A DNA stretch of 64,000 bases from Lamellibrachia satsuma (Eukaryota; Annelida; Polychaeta; Sabellida; Siboglinidae): the NCBI GenBank assembly GCA_033239005.1, contig BSQZ01000009.1, forward strand, positions 5,643,252 to 5,707,251. The letters run 5' to 3'. Below are positions 1 to 12,832 of the stretch, piece by piece (within the stretch, counting starts at the first letter, position 1; each line of letters begins with the position of its first letter). The notes under the pieces were generated by a model that had not been told where the DNA came from, made no database searches, and saw nothing but the letters and a program-made list of their open reading frames with translations. Made by a program: the position numbers and the translations under genes.

Positions 1-104
1 CAAACGTGACAGAGCATAGTTTAACTCCGATGAGTGATCCAAATGGCATCTTAGAAAGGATGCTGTTACAAATGACCATTTCTAGAAAGGTCCTGAATGT
101 GGGT
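1..104. other. No recognised feature
   Basis: AT-rich flank of the palindromic element that follows. No coding signature seen. Confidence 0.5.
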
Positions 105-322
105 CCGTATATGTGCCGTATTTCCCTTTTTCAGTATCAAATTTGCAATGTAAAAACTATAGAGACACACACTGTTCGTTTTTCGTTTTCAAATTTGATG
201 TAAAACAAATTAATTTTTTATTCGTTTTTATGTAAAACCGAATAACGAAAACAGTGTGCCTTTTTGTCTTTACGTTGCAAATATTTGATAGCGAAAAAGG
301 AAAAGACGGCACATATAATGTG
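105..322. mobile_element. Palindromic MITE with ~80-bp inverted arms
   Basis: The left arm (about 105-190) reads through TATATGTGCCGTATTTCCC, then TATCAAATTTGCAATG and ACACACTGTTCG. The right arm (about 240-322) carries the same sequence in reverse complement, ending GACGGCACATATAATG. The arms are roughly 80 bp each around a ~50-bp AT-rich loop. This is the architecture of a foldback or long-TIR non-autonomous DNA element. No target-site duplication was resolved and the superfamily is unknown. Confidence 0.7.
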
Positions 323-1451
323 GGCAGTGTGGTGCATCGGCCACATTAGCTGCTATTGTGACATTCCACATCGCCCGATATTCTATACTCGTGATATATA
401 TGGACGCATTTAAGCCGGTAGCTGGTATACTGTTTCATAAGTAAAAATGCCGCGATATGGCTTTTAATTTCTCGCAATACAGAATGATGCCATCACAATT
501 AAATGATATATTTCCAGTGGTAGTTATTTGTACAAAATATTTGAAGGCAAGAAAACTATTAGTTGCTACAAAAGGATGCTCAAATGGCTTGGTGTACGGT
601 ACCATAACGCATTCAATTCATCCGCACGTTCGGCTAAACACGATTAATAAATGCAACTGCGATGGCCTTGGCTACTGAACTAAACAACCATGCCTTTCCT
701 TTAGAAGTGATGTTTGTCCTGGGAATTGTGACACATAACAGTGCGTGTGAGTTCATGAATTATGACAGTTGGCTTGGCGGCTGAGTCCATGCATTGTGGT
801 AGTTTCTATTTACCTGTCCAGACCTAAATAGTAGCATTTGATGTGCATGACGGATACACTGTACGACAAAACATGACCATATGTTTCTCCTCGTATCTTT
901 TCAAGAAACACGTTTATAATGTTTCGTTATTATAATTGTCATAATATGTAAACAAAATTAACTGCTGTAGATTCCCAGCTGCATTGTGGCAGACGACACG
1001 TACAGTGATAATAGAATTATCGACGCTCAACGCCGCCCTCCCCAATACCATTAATCGGTTCTGACACCGGCCAGCGGGACTCTGTCTTCGTCATTTGTCG
1101 TAGTCAGAATCATCAGAGGAGGTGGAAGAGGTGTTGCGACAGTGTTTAGCGCAGTGACCGAACGGTCCGGCTTTCTGTACGAGATGCAAAATATGCCTCC
1201 AGTAACTCTTATTTAAGAGTACATATATTGACACGGAAAAAGTCATTCATTTGGTGTAGTGTGATCTGGCTGAGGGATAACTGAGAGGTTTCTGACATCG
1301 GCACACAAAAGGTATTTATTTGTCTTGACGATTTCTCTCTTACTAGTTATGTCGTCGTCAAAGTGGAGTACGAAGCATAGCACATGCGTTTGTTTTTCAT
1401 CAACAAATGTACTGGTAACGAGTTTGTTAGTTGATTGGTTGTTGACTGGAC
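323..1451. other. Gene-free stretch, nothing recognised
   Basis: AT-rich sequence with only short open frames (below 75 codons). No splice-bounded exon, tRNA-like head or transposase similarity was seen. A somewhat CpG-richer patch lies near 1015-1180 but has no associated coding exon. Confidence 0.5.
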
Positions 1452-1542
1452 CGGAGAGAGGGGAGTTGGGAGGGAGAGAGAGGAAAGAAGGGAGGAAGTT
1501 GGGAGGAGGGAATGATGGATGGATGGATGGATGGATGGATGC
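1452..1542. repeat. Purine tract followed by (GGAT)n microsatellite
   Basis: About 58 bases of almost pure G and A on the + strand (1452-1510) run into seven or so GGAT units. Such polypurine tracts can form triplex structures. Overlapping open frames are low-complexity artefacts. Confidence 0.85.
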
Positions 1543-1630
1543 ATACGTACATGAATGTATACAGACATACACACAAGGACACATTCCATGAACACTCACA
1601 TGCGTAAATAAATCTGGAGGAACGTTAAGT

Positions 1631-1649
1631 TTGTGTGTGTGTGTGTGTG
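1631..1649. repeat. (GT)n microsatellite
   Basis: Nine uninterrupted TG dinucleotides. Confidence 0.9.
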
Positions 1650-2174
1650 ACTGATTATGCTCTATTCAACGTCATACACAATTAGCATTCTCGTCAAAGC
1701 GATGGCAAAGAGCAAAAATGTGGCAAATAACAGTAGGGCCAAACACGTTTATGCTTAATGATTCTGGTGTGTTGCGCCTCAGAGCTCAGGTTCCTGATAT
1801 GATGTAGGCGCAAGAGCAATTCATTATTAACACTGTTATTATTATAGACATCGCTCATGTAAACAGGTATTTAAAACGGCCTGTAAACTGATTCAACAAG
1901 TATTCTGGTTACAGTGACTTGTCACTTCGTAAATTTTGGGCAGTAACGCCCATTGTTAACCACAAAATCAATACCAAACATTGATTATATCCTCGTGGTG
2001 TACACTTGTGTTTCTTCGATTCCTTGGAGTGTTTAACAGAGTGAACAAAATAGAAGATGTTCAACCGTTTGACAATGACTGAAACCCAGCTCTCTAACTG
2101 CACAAATATATCAAGTGAGGTGCAGAGTGACCTTAAATAAGTAGGAAATATTGAATGGTTACGGATATATTGAA
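1650..2174. other. Gene-free stretch, nothing recognised
   Basis: No coding or repeat signal recognised before the F1 repeat begins. Confidence 0.5.
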
Positions 2175-2595
2175 TGCTTTGGGGCTATGCACCTAAAAGA
2201 GATAACGAAAACTAATCATGGGCAGCTAAAATCAAGAAAATCACGCAAGTGGTTTACTCAGTATGTGTTCGTCGGAGATTAAGGTCTTTCTCCGGTTGAC
2301 TGAGGGCTGACATGTTAACCAGCGCCACCGATAAGCGCATGCGCAGTTCTGTGAAATCGTGATGACCTAGGCTACATGTGACGTATTACTTGAAACCGGC
2401 ATACACAGATCCAACGCAAACTTTCAAACAAACGTTCTGTTTTGACAGAAAGAGAACTAGTTTAGTAAACAAAGGCCGAAATATGTTACATAAGTTGAGC
2501 TTGAACGCAAACAGTATTACCATATCCTATTGGCGATTACAGGAATATGTGTATACAAATGTATTTTCGTTTGGCGAGCGAATATTACTAAATTA
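2175..2595 (+). repeat. Dispersed repeat family F1, copy 1
   Basis: This block starts near GGGGCTATGCACCTAAAAGAG. It contains GACTGAGGGCTGACATGTTA in its first half and ends near TTTGGCGAGCGAATATT. The same landmarks in the same order and orientation recur at 36299-36830 and 58436-58905, so it is an interspersed repeat of about 420-470 bp. No RT or transposase reading frame and no tRNA-like head is visible. Its class is unknown; a non-autonomous DNA element or an LTR fragment is possible. Confidence 0.75.
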
Positions 2596-2857
2596 ATATG
2601 TCGTTTGTTCAACAAGGTTTTCCTAGTAAACCACTGGCGTGATATTCTTAACTGGTTATGTTATAGTAACTCTTATAGGTGTATAAGCCAAAAAAAACAC
2701 GACTTTTGTTTCATTTTAAGGAAGGCAGTGGATCAATAGAAAGGATACGAGAAAATACTCATTATCAAAAAGGAAGATGAATGAATGTCACTGGGTCACA
2801 ATATTTTCAAATACACAATGCACAGCTATCTGCCAAGGACGGCCCGCACATAAATGA

Positions 2858-2945
2858 AAATGGTTGGACTTTCGATAAGCCAATAGGTTGGTTTCTTGTC
2901 CACATGCCATCCAGAGCATTTGGCTTTGCGCAGAATTGATAAGCC
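2858..2945 (+). mobile_element. 3' tail fragment of the CR1-type LINE family
   Basis: Contains the phrase GGTTGGACTTTCGATAAGCC followed by a CTTGTCCAC-like segment. This matches the 3' untranslated end of the LINE copies at 24350-27270 and 51540-53345. It is a very short, 5'-truncated insertion. Confidence 0.6.
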
Positions 2946-3094
2946 TGTTTAGTGTTTACCCGTCCTAAAGAAGGTTAAACTCTACATTAATCATTGCTAA
3001 ATGTAAACATCATTGCCAAACAAGCTACAGACCGACAGTAGTTGAGAAGTCTTGTGCCTGCGTATGCGTCAAAAAGAACTAAAATTATTAAGTA

Positions 3095-3278
3095 GGTGAG
3101 TGAGTGAGTGAGTGGGTGGGTGGGTGGGTGGGTGGGTGGGTGGGTGGGTGGGTGGGTTGGTGGGTGAGTGAGTGAGTGAGTGAGTGAGTGAGTGATTGAG
3201 TGAGTGAGTGAGTGAGTGAGTGAGTCAGTCAGTCAGTCAGTCAGTCAGTCAGTCAGCCAGTCAGTCATTCAGTCAGTA
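3095..3278. repeat. Compound microsatellite (GTGA)n-(GGGT)n-(GTGA)n-(CAGT)n
   Basis: Four tetranucleotide blocks are fused: GTGA (3095-3112), about eleven GGGT units (3113-3157), GTGA again (3158-3226), then CAGT (3227-3278). The GGGT block satisfies the G3N1 G-quadruplex pattern many times over on the + strand. Confidence 0.95.
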
Positions 3279-3444
3279 TGTGCTAGTGTGTGCAGCTTGC
3301 TCCAAAGTAACTTCATTTTAAAATACTTGTTTAAAATATACCATCAAAGGGTGATGTTTGAAGGCAATGTGTATAACCAATGAAAACCTGTTAAAACCAC
3401 TAAGCGTTGACAAACGTTGCTATGGGTGTTTATATTTAAGATTT

Positions 3445-5165
<1,721 letters not shown>

Positions 5166-6444
5166 GACATTAGGCGCGAGGCGAGGACAATATCATTGTG
5201 ATGGGCGAAGTTATATTCTTCGTTACATATCATTTCTATGCAGCAACAATTGAGCAGCAATATCAGAGATAATATTCAACAGCATGTCGTTGTTAAAGAA
5301 AATGAACCAGTCTTCCAATCTGTCTAGGCTAGTGGAACTCAAAATATTCGCAGCCATTTTAGAATCAGTTCTATAAGGATGCGAAATTTGGACACCAGAT
5401 TTATAAAACAGACAAGAATATTGCTCGAAGTAATTCAGGTCAGGAAGGGGGGGGTATTAATTATTATGAATTCAGAGGTGTATGCAGGTCTCTCATATAT
5501 CAGCGGACTAACTCGCTTCATATCAGCAAGCTTGTATTATAGAAGCCCAACCACGGCCAGGCACGAAGAGGTAGAGCAACCTTACATACGGCGACATACT
5601 AATCAAGGACACGCTTTTAACGTGTACGAAGTGTCGACTTGCATGGTGGATAGGAAAGTATGGAGTGTTATCACTGTCCGATGACACCATAAGACAGCAC
5701 AGTGTACTATAATTCCCGACGCTGGGAATATGACCGAAAGTACACAGCATAACGACCCGACTAGACGCAATGCGACTAATTCTTAGAATGTTGTAGTGAA
5801 TCGGCTTGCATTATATCATTACCAATTGCGAGTATTAATACAAATGTAACATTTAGTTTAACTTTTAATTTAACAGAAGTAAATGTTAAAGAACGTACTT
5901 CGACAGTTCATTTGGAAGTAATCAATGTGATTATTCACAAATTAGTCACTACAATAACGTAATTAAATAATATAATAATAATTGAATATGCACACTAAGT
6001 CAGAAACATTACAATAAAACAAATGGGGTATTGCAGACTTAGACATTAATCTCAAATGAAGGACACAAGGGTGGGTATATGACAGACGAGACGTAGCTAA
6101 CACTTCCGCCTTGCTGGGTCCACCAACCCAGACGAGGCACGAGGCTGCGATTGCTCTCAACTGTGGATGACTGTGTTTTCTCATGGCTCGGACGTCCGCT
6201 TTATATCTATCCATCTCGTTAATTGGGGACGTAAATAACTACCCATTTATTCTTCTAGTTTACACCCCTGCCAGCTTCGGTACTGCTGTCGTACCTACTA
6301 CATACCTGTCCGACGCCTAACTGGGAAGCAGCGACGGACTACGCCCAGAGGAAAGGATCAAGAACCAGTGTAGATATAGAACACTACTCTATGAGTCAAA
6401 GACAGGTTACACATTCAGTGCCTGTGTTGTATCTTTTTTCTCCG
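5166..6444. other. Gene-free stretch, nothing recognised
   Basis: Open frames reach about 100 codons at most (5379-5684, + strand) and resemble no protein I know. No convincing splice-bounded exon or repeat was seen. Confidence 0.45.
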
Positions 6445-6545
6445 CCTGGCAGAAGGGACCTACAGCTTTTCGAAATTGCCCGAACTTCGAAACGGTTGCC
6501 AGTGCGACCATTTGACCACGGCGCTACTGCGCTCCAACATGGACG
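6445..6545 (-). mobile_element. tRNA-derived SINE fragment
   Basis: On the minus strand it reads GCGCCGTGGTCAAATGGTCG, then CGTTTCGAAGTTCGGGCAA and TAGGTCCCTTCTG. The GTTTCGAAG-TTCGGGCAATTTCG block matches the body of the SINE at 9060-9311 just after its tRNA head. It is degenerate and truncated. Confidence 0.5.
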
Positions 6546-7117
6546 TTCGACTTGGCGTGATGCTCTTAAAACGACAGAGAGCTGATTGTTGTTGTCATTG
6601 CGTCTGCCAGTAGCGTCACATCTCCCTTTATTCATATCTGCCTCGTTCACTCAGTCAATCCACCTGTAGTCTTCTAATCGGTTTCCCTGTCGATCGTGTC
6701 CCTATTCCCAGCTGCTCGATTTCCCCAGCTATTCTATTACCTTCCACCCTCCACACATATCATGCCCACCTCAATCCTCGACAATCTGTTTATTCACTAA
6801 ATTCCCGTTCGTCATCTCACTTCTACGTTGGAGACATTTTCCTGCCATACAATTCCCAGTATGGGTCGTATGCATCAACGTCGTCAAATCCATTTTACAT
6901 ATTTACGTTTTTTTATCGTTTCATCCAAAGCCACTGTCGCATTCTATGCATTCAGCTTAGTTATTATGGAAATATCTCTGCTGTGTTGAAGCAGTTTATT
7001 TTAATGCAACAGACACGGCTGCTGCCTATACCTGTCTCAGTCTTGTATTTTGTTAAGCTGTTGTCTTTCTTGCCATACTCTCTGTTCTTCGGAGTCTCTG
7101 TTATTTCACCTCGCAAC

Positions 7118-7330
7118 TGTAGGGCGCAATAGTTCGGCGGTTATAGAGCCAGACTCTTAATCGAGGGGACCGGGTTCCAGTTCACCTGATGCAGTTTCGA
7201 AACTCAGGTCATATCGCTCACTCCATGTTGCCGTTGGCCTCTTCTACATGGTGTCTAAGAGATCACACATTAAGTAAATGTGTAACCTGTTGTGGAGTAT
7301 ATCTCTCAACCACATGTACCACTGCACTGT
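7118..7330 (+). mobile_element. tRNA-derived SINE, degenerate
   Basis: A tRNA-like head has a box A-like stretch, AGTTCGGCGGTTATAGAGCC, and a box B-like GGGTTCCAGTTC about 40 bases later. It is followed by a body with TTTCGAAACTCAGGTCATATC and TGGTGTCTAAGAGATCACAC, in the same position as the GTGTCTTTCGGAAGAGACAC hairpin of other SINEs here. Divergence is high, so the assignment is moderate. Confidence 0.5.
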
Positions 7331-7830
7331 GTCGGTTGCAACCAGCAGGGCTAAGCCATCAGCAAACTCGAGATCTAGTTGCTTACTTAGAATATTTCAA
7401 CAAGCGGGCTTTCCGTTTCAATTCCATCCAGGATGTTGCCACGCGCTAAATTGAAAAGGCATAGGGACAGGATGCAACACTGTCGTACTTATGTCACAAA
7501 TCTGATTAGAGCATCCTCTTTCAACTCTGAAGCTATCCTGATTCTCTTTTAGTTTGACACCAAGCAGGCCAATTCCTAGTGCATTGTTGCTTTTTTATAC
7601 TTACTTTTTATGCAACCCATCTTGCTTCCGCCCTCCATAATATGTCGTGTCAACGTGTCTTTGCCCTCCACGTTTATCTACTTTTGCTGAAAAAATTTCA
7701 TCACCAGGGGCCTTTTCAGTATTAATCTGTTTACTACCTTCTTTATTTCCTCGACGCTGAAATGTCTCTCTAATGCATCATTACTTATCTCTGGCGGCTT
7801 AAACCTGTTTTGTGCTTAACATCGTGCTGT
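7331..7830 (-). mobile_element. RTE-like LINE fragment (start of RT), decayed
   Basis: The minus strand encodes FSVEEIKKVVNRL, then after a frameshift NTEKAPGDEIFSAKV. This is the hallmark entry to the RT domain of RTE-like elements (family pattern: EEI..AI..L...KAPG.DGI.AE). Further along, near 7375-7330, the peptide LEFADGLALL resembles the palm catalytic box with the second Asp changed to Gly. The middle is deleted and stops are frequent. It is a dead remnant. Confidence 0.65.
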
Positions 7831-9059
7831 GTGTAGTTGAGGTTCAGTGACTATTTTTAGTCTTCCGTGACACGCATAAACTGCAAAACAGACTGTATTC
7901 TGGCCTATGCCCTCGTGGCACTGTAAACTAATCATTCGCTGATCAGCAATACCGATTATATTTAACAAGGTATGTAGCGAAACGGACGCAATTCTACATC
8001 GCGAACCCAAGTGAACGTGTCGGGCATTTAGTGGCCTAGCCACACTTGTCTTAGACGGCCATACATGACTACCGAGTTCCCAAGGGCACCGTACTTTATC
8101 ACGATGTTGACTATTGAACGACATCACTAATTGCATCAGAAGACATCGCATGATCACAGCAAATGTCTTCGCGGCTCCGAGGTCGAATCGACTCAACGAA
8201 GCAATGTCTGAGTGCAGTTACATGCGGTCTTTTGTTATACGTGGGCTTCTAGCTTAGCTTACAGCTGTCCCTCTTCACCCGGGGTGTGGATGCGGACACC
8301 TAGCACCACGAAAAGCGTTGACTTCTTTGCTTTCATGTTATCTTTCCCTGATTGTAACTTCTGCCTCTGGGAGTTCATTCTAGAACTGGTCGGCGGTCGG
8401 TATACGGCTAGTAGCGCTAGACGATCAAATTGCCACGGCCGCTGTGTGGAGCGATGATGATGCTCTGGCTATTTAGTACAGATGGTGCATCCCCATGGTA
8501 TATCCGGTCGAACAAGGCGAGTGCACCAAAAACCGTCTTATTGCATAACAAACTTTCACCTGGGCCGAACCAGTGATGTCATAGGGACATACAATTATTT
8601 TACTTCCGGGTACAAGATTTGAGCTACATTTTAAAGACTAAGATTTTGCGCATCAGTGTCTATTTCTTCTTGCACAAAAATAAACATAAAGCGCAACTTC
8701 ACATTTCTTATGTTGGCCATTACGCCACACTTCATGGGAAGTGTACAAACATTAAAAAAAAAACAGTACCAGCGTAGTCGTGAACGACACACGAGATGAT
8801 GACGTGCTAACGTTCAGAATCTAGCTATAATCGAGCTAGCGTATGTTTGTATGTGGTTATGCTCACGTTTAGCTACTAGACTGATTGCACCTCTGGCGCC
8901 AAACTTTCAGGGGTTAATCTACGACCCTACGAATGAAACGTAACGTCTTTATTTTTTCGAAATATCCCATATATCAAGTGTTCTTAGTGGTTTTTATGGT
9001 AAATCAAATGTTAACTTTCAACAATCGCAGAAATCACGCGCGCGCGGCGAATGCTTCGT
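7831..9059. other. Gene-free stretch, nothing recognised
   Basis: Contains an A homopolymer near 8752-8763 and a 126-codon minus-strand open frame (8196-7816) with no recognisable motif. No supported gene. Confidence 0.45.
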
Positions 9060-9311
9060 TATGTAAACCGTTTGAGTGTACGTCTCAAGTCTCAAGTAGT
9101 TATACTCCAAACAGCCCAATCTTGAGCTAACGCAGGAGTTTGGACCAACGGCTTTTAGTGTCTCTTCCGAAAGACACGGGCAAAGTGGGGTGAACGAAAT
9201 TGCCCAAGCTTCGAAACGGCGGAGATGGAATCGAACCACCGTCCTCTCGATCGACAGGCGGGTGCTCTAACCATTAGACCACCGCTCCCCGCTTTAGACC
9301 ACCGCTCCCCG
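9060..9311 (-). mobile_element. tRNA-Asp-like SINE with intact promoter boxes
   Basis: On the minus strand the head contains box A-like GGTGGTCTAATGGTTAGAG and a perfect box B, GGTTCGATTCC (9238-9228). The stretch CCCGCCTGTCGA between them resembles tRNA-Asp with a GTC anticodon. The body follows: TTTCGAAGCTTGGGCAA, the short hairpin GTGTCTTTCGGAAGAGACAC, then CCGTTGGTCC. The first 19 bases of the head are duplicated at the 5' side (9292-9310). The acceptor and anticodon stems do not pair well, so this is a SINE and not a functional tRNA gene. It is the best-preserved SINE promoter in the window. Confidence 0.8.
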
Positions 9312-11444
9312 TAGCGCCATCTGGGCGGTTTATATTAATTATAATAGACATCAAGCACCCGCGTATTTGTCGCAGACCTCGGGCCAATACACAATGACAA
9401 TATATTCTACTATTCTACAACCAACACAACTATCCATGCGTCTAAACTCATGCGACCTTCAACATTTTGAACATGCAACGAATATTGCATCATTTGCGTG
9501 ACGCGGTTGGTTCAGGTAACACATTTGACGTTCCCTTAAACAATCTCGATGGTATTGATGGCATATTGGCCTGAGGCATTTGGCAAACACTGCTATCATG
9601 ACTGTCACGTATGAACTACCAAGGTGTCCCGCCCTTGGAGGGATATTTTTCACAATACAATGCAATGTAAAAAGTAATGAAACAATAGTAATTACCCGGA
9701 ATGTCATGTTTTTGATCGCTAGACGGCCTCCATGTATAAACGTGTCGAGGGATCGATTGTCGACTGATGTACAACTTGTATTTAAAATCAGAGAGTCGGA
9801 AAGAATTGGTTTCAGCAAAGAATACAGACAACACGCTTACTGATATCAAAAAAAAAATCACAACGCTACCATATGAACGCAAAAATCGGCTGATCTGACG
9901 TTTGAATAACTTCGAACGCGATTGGCCATGCGTTGGCATGGATACGTGATTGTTTCAGCGCACGACAAAAGATTCGCGCGAATTACGTGTTGTACTTCCG
10001 TCGAAAATTTCACGGACAAATTCACCTTTAATATTCGTGTTATATTATGCACCCGAGGCGCCACGCCTCTACCCTACAAAGCTGAAAGAAAAGAAAATGA
10101 ATACGTCAGCCCGGGTTCGCTGGCTAAAGATATTCGCGAGCTCCAACAAGCAATAAGACATTTGACAGTATGGCAGAAGGTAAGACTTACGGTTCAGTGG
10201 TATAGCTGAGTCAGGGTAGAGGATGACATTGAAAAAGAGATGAAAGAGGGTATTGTCTAGGTTGCAAATCAGATCCACTCGACCGCGGACTGTGATTATC
10301 CGATTTCATATAGAAATAAAACACGGTCGGTCACAGGCTAACTTAAACTTACAATACCACCACATCATCGAACAAGAGTATAAAGATGTTTCTTGACGAC
10401 GATTTTATTGTATTGCGTTGTACTTTGGCATACACATCAAGAATCCTAAAGTAGGCAAAGAAAATACTGGGCGGACTGCTGGGCATTTAATGAAAAAGTG
10501 CTTATCAAGGGCAACCAGAACATCATCCACAAAATAAAGTTAATAAGATGAACTTGAAAAATACTAATCGATACACATATATCATAAATGTTCACATGGT
10601 ATGACCTTCTCAACACCGAGCACATTAGGACTGCGAGAGTTGCATTTCAAGAGGCTGGTTGGCAGGTCATGCACGTGTCACTGACGGGAGCATCCCACGT
10701 GCATGAATGCAGAAACCGGTTTTGTTTGAGAGACAAGTGAATTTTACGAAAATTATGCTGCTGCACCGCGAAAAAAGAAACAGTGTAATGTACACCGAAT
10801 CGTAATGTTGTTCCCAGCGTGGAATTGCATGAAACATGCTTAGTGGTTAGTTTCAATGGGACTACTAGTACATGTGCTTACATTACCACTGAAAGCAAAT
10901 CCCTTTGAAAACTGTACTCTGCATTCTGGATGTTGTTTCCGTCTTCGTCCCTTGACAAATTATCTTCGTTTCCTATTGTCACAAATGTTAATTTTCACAA
11001 GGTTCTGACCTCAAGAGGACGTGACCATTTTGCGAATTCACCGTTGACGCGTATAGACGCATCACTCGGTACGTCTTGCTGGGATACGCAGTCGAAGTGT
11101 TCTGCTCCACTGAAGTTTGCTTGGATGATCCGACGGAAGCCAGCAACGCGACAACTACCATGCAGGCAATATCGACAGAAAGAGTGATCACTCACCCAGC
11201 AGAAGTGGAATTTAATCGCTTCCACAGTCGCGTTATGAGTATGCGCCACGGCTACAGTTGTTTAACCAGAATCGAAAAGAATACAGCAAATGTAGCGTTA
11301 GCAGAGCTGCGATATTGCTTCAGCTGAACACACATTTCAATGTGACAAAGAAAACATTTAACAGTGCTAACAGTGCTACATCTCATAATAAGCATCCAAC
11401 ACTTGTTCATGCCAACAAACATGCGTGTCACTGACTATTGTGTG
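9312..11444. other. Gene-free stretch, nothing recognised
   Basis: Several overlapping frames of 65-119 codons occur on both strands (notably 9459-9818 minus and 9922-10209 plus). None has a motif, a good Kozak context followed by a donor, or codon bias that I can defend. Confidence 0.45.
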
Positions 11445-11525
11445 TGAGCTCGTGCGCGTGCGTGCGAGCGTGCGTGTGTGCGCGCGTGCGTGTGTATGTG
11501 CGCTTGCGTGCATGCGTGCAGCAAG
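11445..11525. repeat. Alternating GT/GC purine-pyrimidine tract
   Basis: About 80 bases of almost strictly alternating purine and pyrimidine, mixing GTGT, GCGC and GCGT units, a composition prone to left-handed Z-DNA. Confidence 0.9.
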
Positions 11526-11627
11526 GAGGAATTAACCTAGTACCGCTCTTCATATGCCATTTTCGACAAGCATAGACACCATTTCGGTATAATCTTAACA
11601 AGATTACACGTTTTATTTCGTGACGTT

Positions 11628-12089
11628 TTGCATAGTGGCAAGACACGCGAGTATACGGTTTTTGAGGACATTCTGCGCGCTTTCGTCATTACGAAGTCTG
11701 GGCGGACGCTTATTGAGGCCGGTCGGGGAAGCATACTCTGTACACGCCCCATCTTTCGACTGTATGCTAATGTAATGCGATTAAATGGAATTTACCACAC
11801 ATTTCATAGGATAATTGATTGGCCTGTTAATAATTGTCGTAGCGCTATCGTCATGTGTCGTAAACTAGTTTATTTTAGTACAAACAGCAACAATATATAT
11901 TTGAAACGATTAAAGAAATCAAAGGACACGATGGTAGCACGTTTTGCATGGATATTATTTTTAATCAACCGATATGTTATAAATTCTAATGCATTCAGTG
12001 TCGCGATATCCCGTAAGCAGTCGCCACTCGGACTGAAAAAGAAAGTTGCCTTCGATAGGCAAGCGGGGAAGACCAGTCATTCATGCTAA
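11628..12089 (+). other. Unrecognised 153-codon open frame
   Basis: An uninterrupted frame from ATG to stop encoding a basic peptide (KRLKKSKDTM in the middle, LGLKKKVAFDRQAGK near the end) with a hydrophobic segment around residues 104-113. It resembles no family I know. It sits in ordinary AT-rich DNA with no visible splice sites or polyadenylation arrangement that would favour a gene. A chance open frame is as likely as a real single-exon gene. Confidence 0.15.
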
Positions 12090-12700
12090 TTATTTTCGAA
12101 TTCACCGTCTACATAATTTCTGACGTTAAACTATTTTATAGCAATAAAGATAAAACAATTCAGTAAAACCTTGTTAAATTAGATGCATTTGGAAAAGTTG
12201 AGAGAATTAATGCATTTTAATTATACGAAACCCCAACAAGCGGCGTATCAGTTATCCAGTGTGAATCCATGTAGGCTCCTACGTTCCCTTTAATGGTACA
12301 GGGTATCATCCTTTGTATAATAAAATCTTGTTACATTGAAACTAGACATACTGTAACATTCTGACCGCCCAAACGTGCTTAAATTAACCAATTTTTTTTC
12401 TTATATTTTGACAAATATATGTTTTAATTTGAATGTTTCGACTTGAATGTCATGTTTATTTCGCACAGTCAACTGCAAGGGTGACACTCATCAACAGATA
12501 ATGGTCAACAATTTAAGTTTGAGATTGTGGTTCATTTAGACGGTCAATGTCTTAGGATGAATATACTTAATGTTATGCAACATGATAGCAGTTAATATTT
12601 TACATTTCTTGTGGAGATTGAGTCAGATCAAGTTATATACTTATTAAACACTGTCCCCATTCCCGTCAATGTATGCAACAAAATCATTACTATGTTGCCT
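12090..12700. other. Gene-free stretch, nothing certain
   Basis: CAGTAAAACCTTGTTAAATTAG near 12163 is reminiscent of a pogo-like terminal repeat, but no matching partner end was found. Otherwise featureless AT-rich DNA. Confidence 0.35.
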
Positions 12701-12735
12701 AACATAACATAACATAATATAACATAACATAACAT
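12701..12735. repeat. (AACAT)n microsatellite
   Basis: Seven near-perfect AACAT pentamers with one AATAT variant. Confidence 0.9.
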
Positions 12736-12832
12736 CAATATAAAAATAAGAGAACAAAATAATAAAACAGATACATGATTTTGTACAATATAATTAATAC
12801 ATAAGTATTGCTTTACTTACTTTTCCTCTTCG

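Noticed and set aside
7816..8196. 126-codon minus-strand frame
   Set aside because: No motif and no exon structure; considered chance.
9217..9291. Functional tRNA gene
   Set aside because: Internal promoter boxes are good, but acceptor and anticodon stems do not pair and a SINE body follows, so it is a SINE head.
9459..9939. Overlapping 107-119-codon frames on the minus strand
   Set aside because: No domain, no initiation or splice context. Overlapping open frames on both strands suggest chance.
12701..12735. Telomere-like repeat
   Set aside because: AACAT pentamers do not match known animal telomere units, and the run is only 35 bases inside ordinary DNA.
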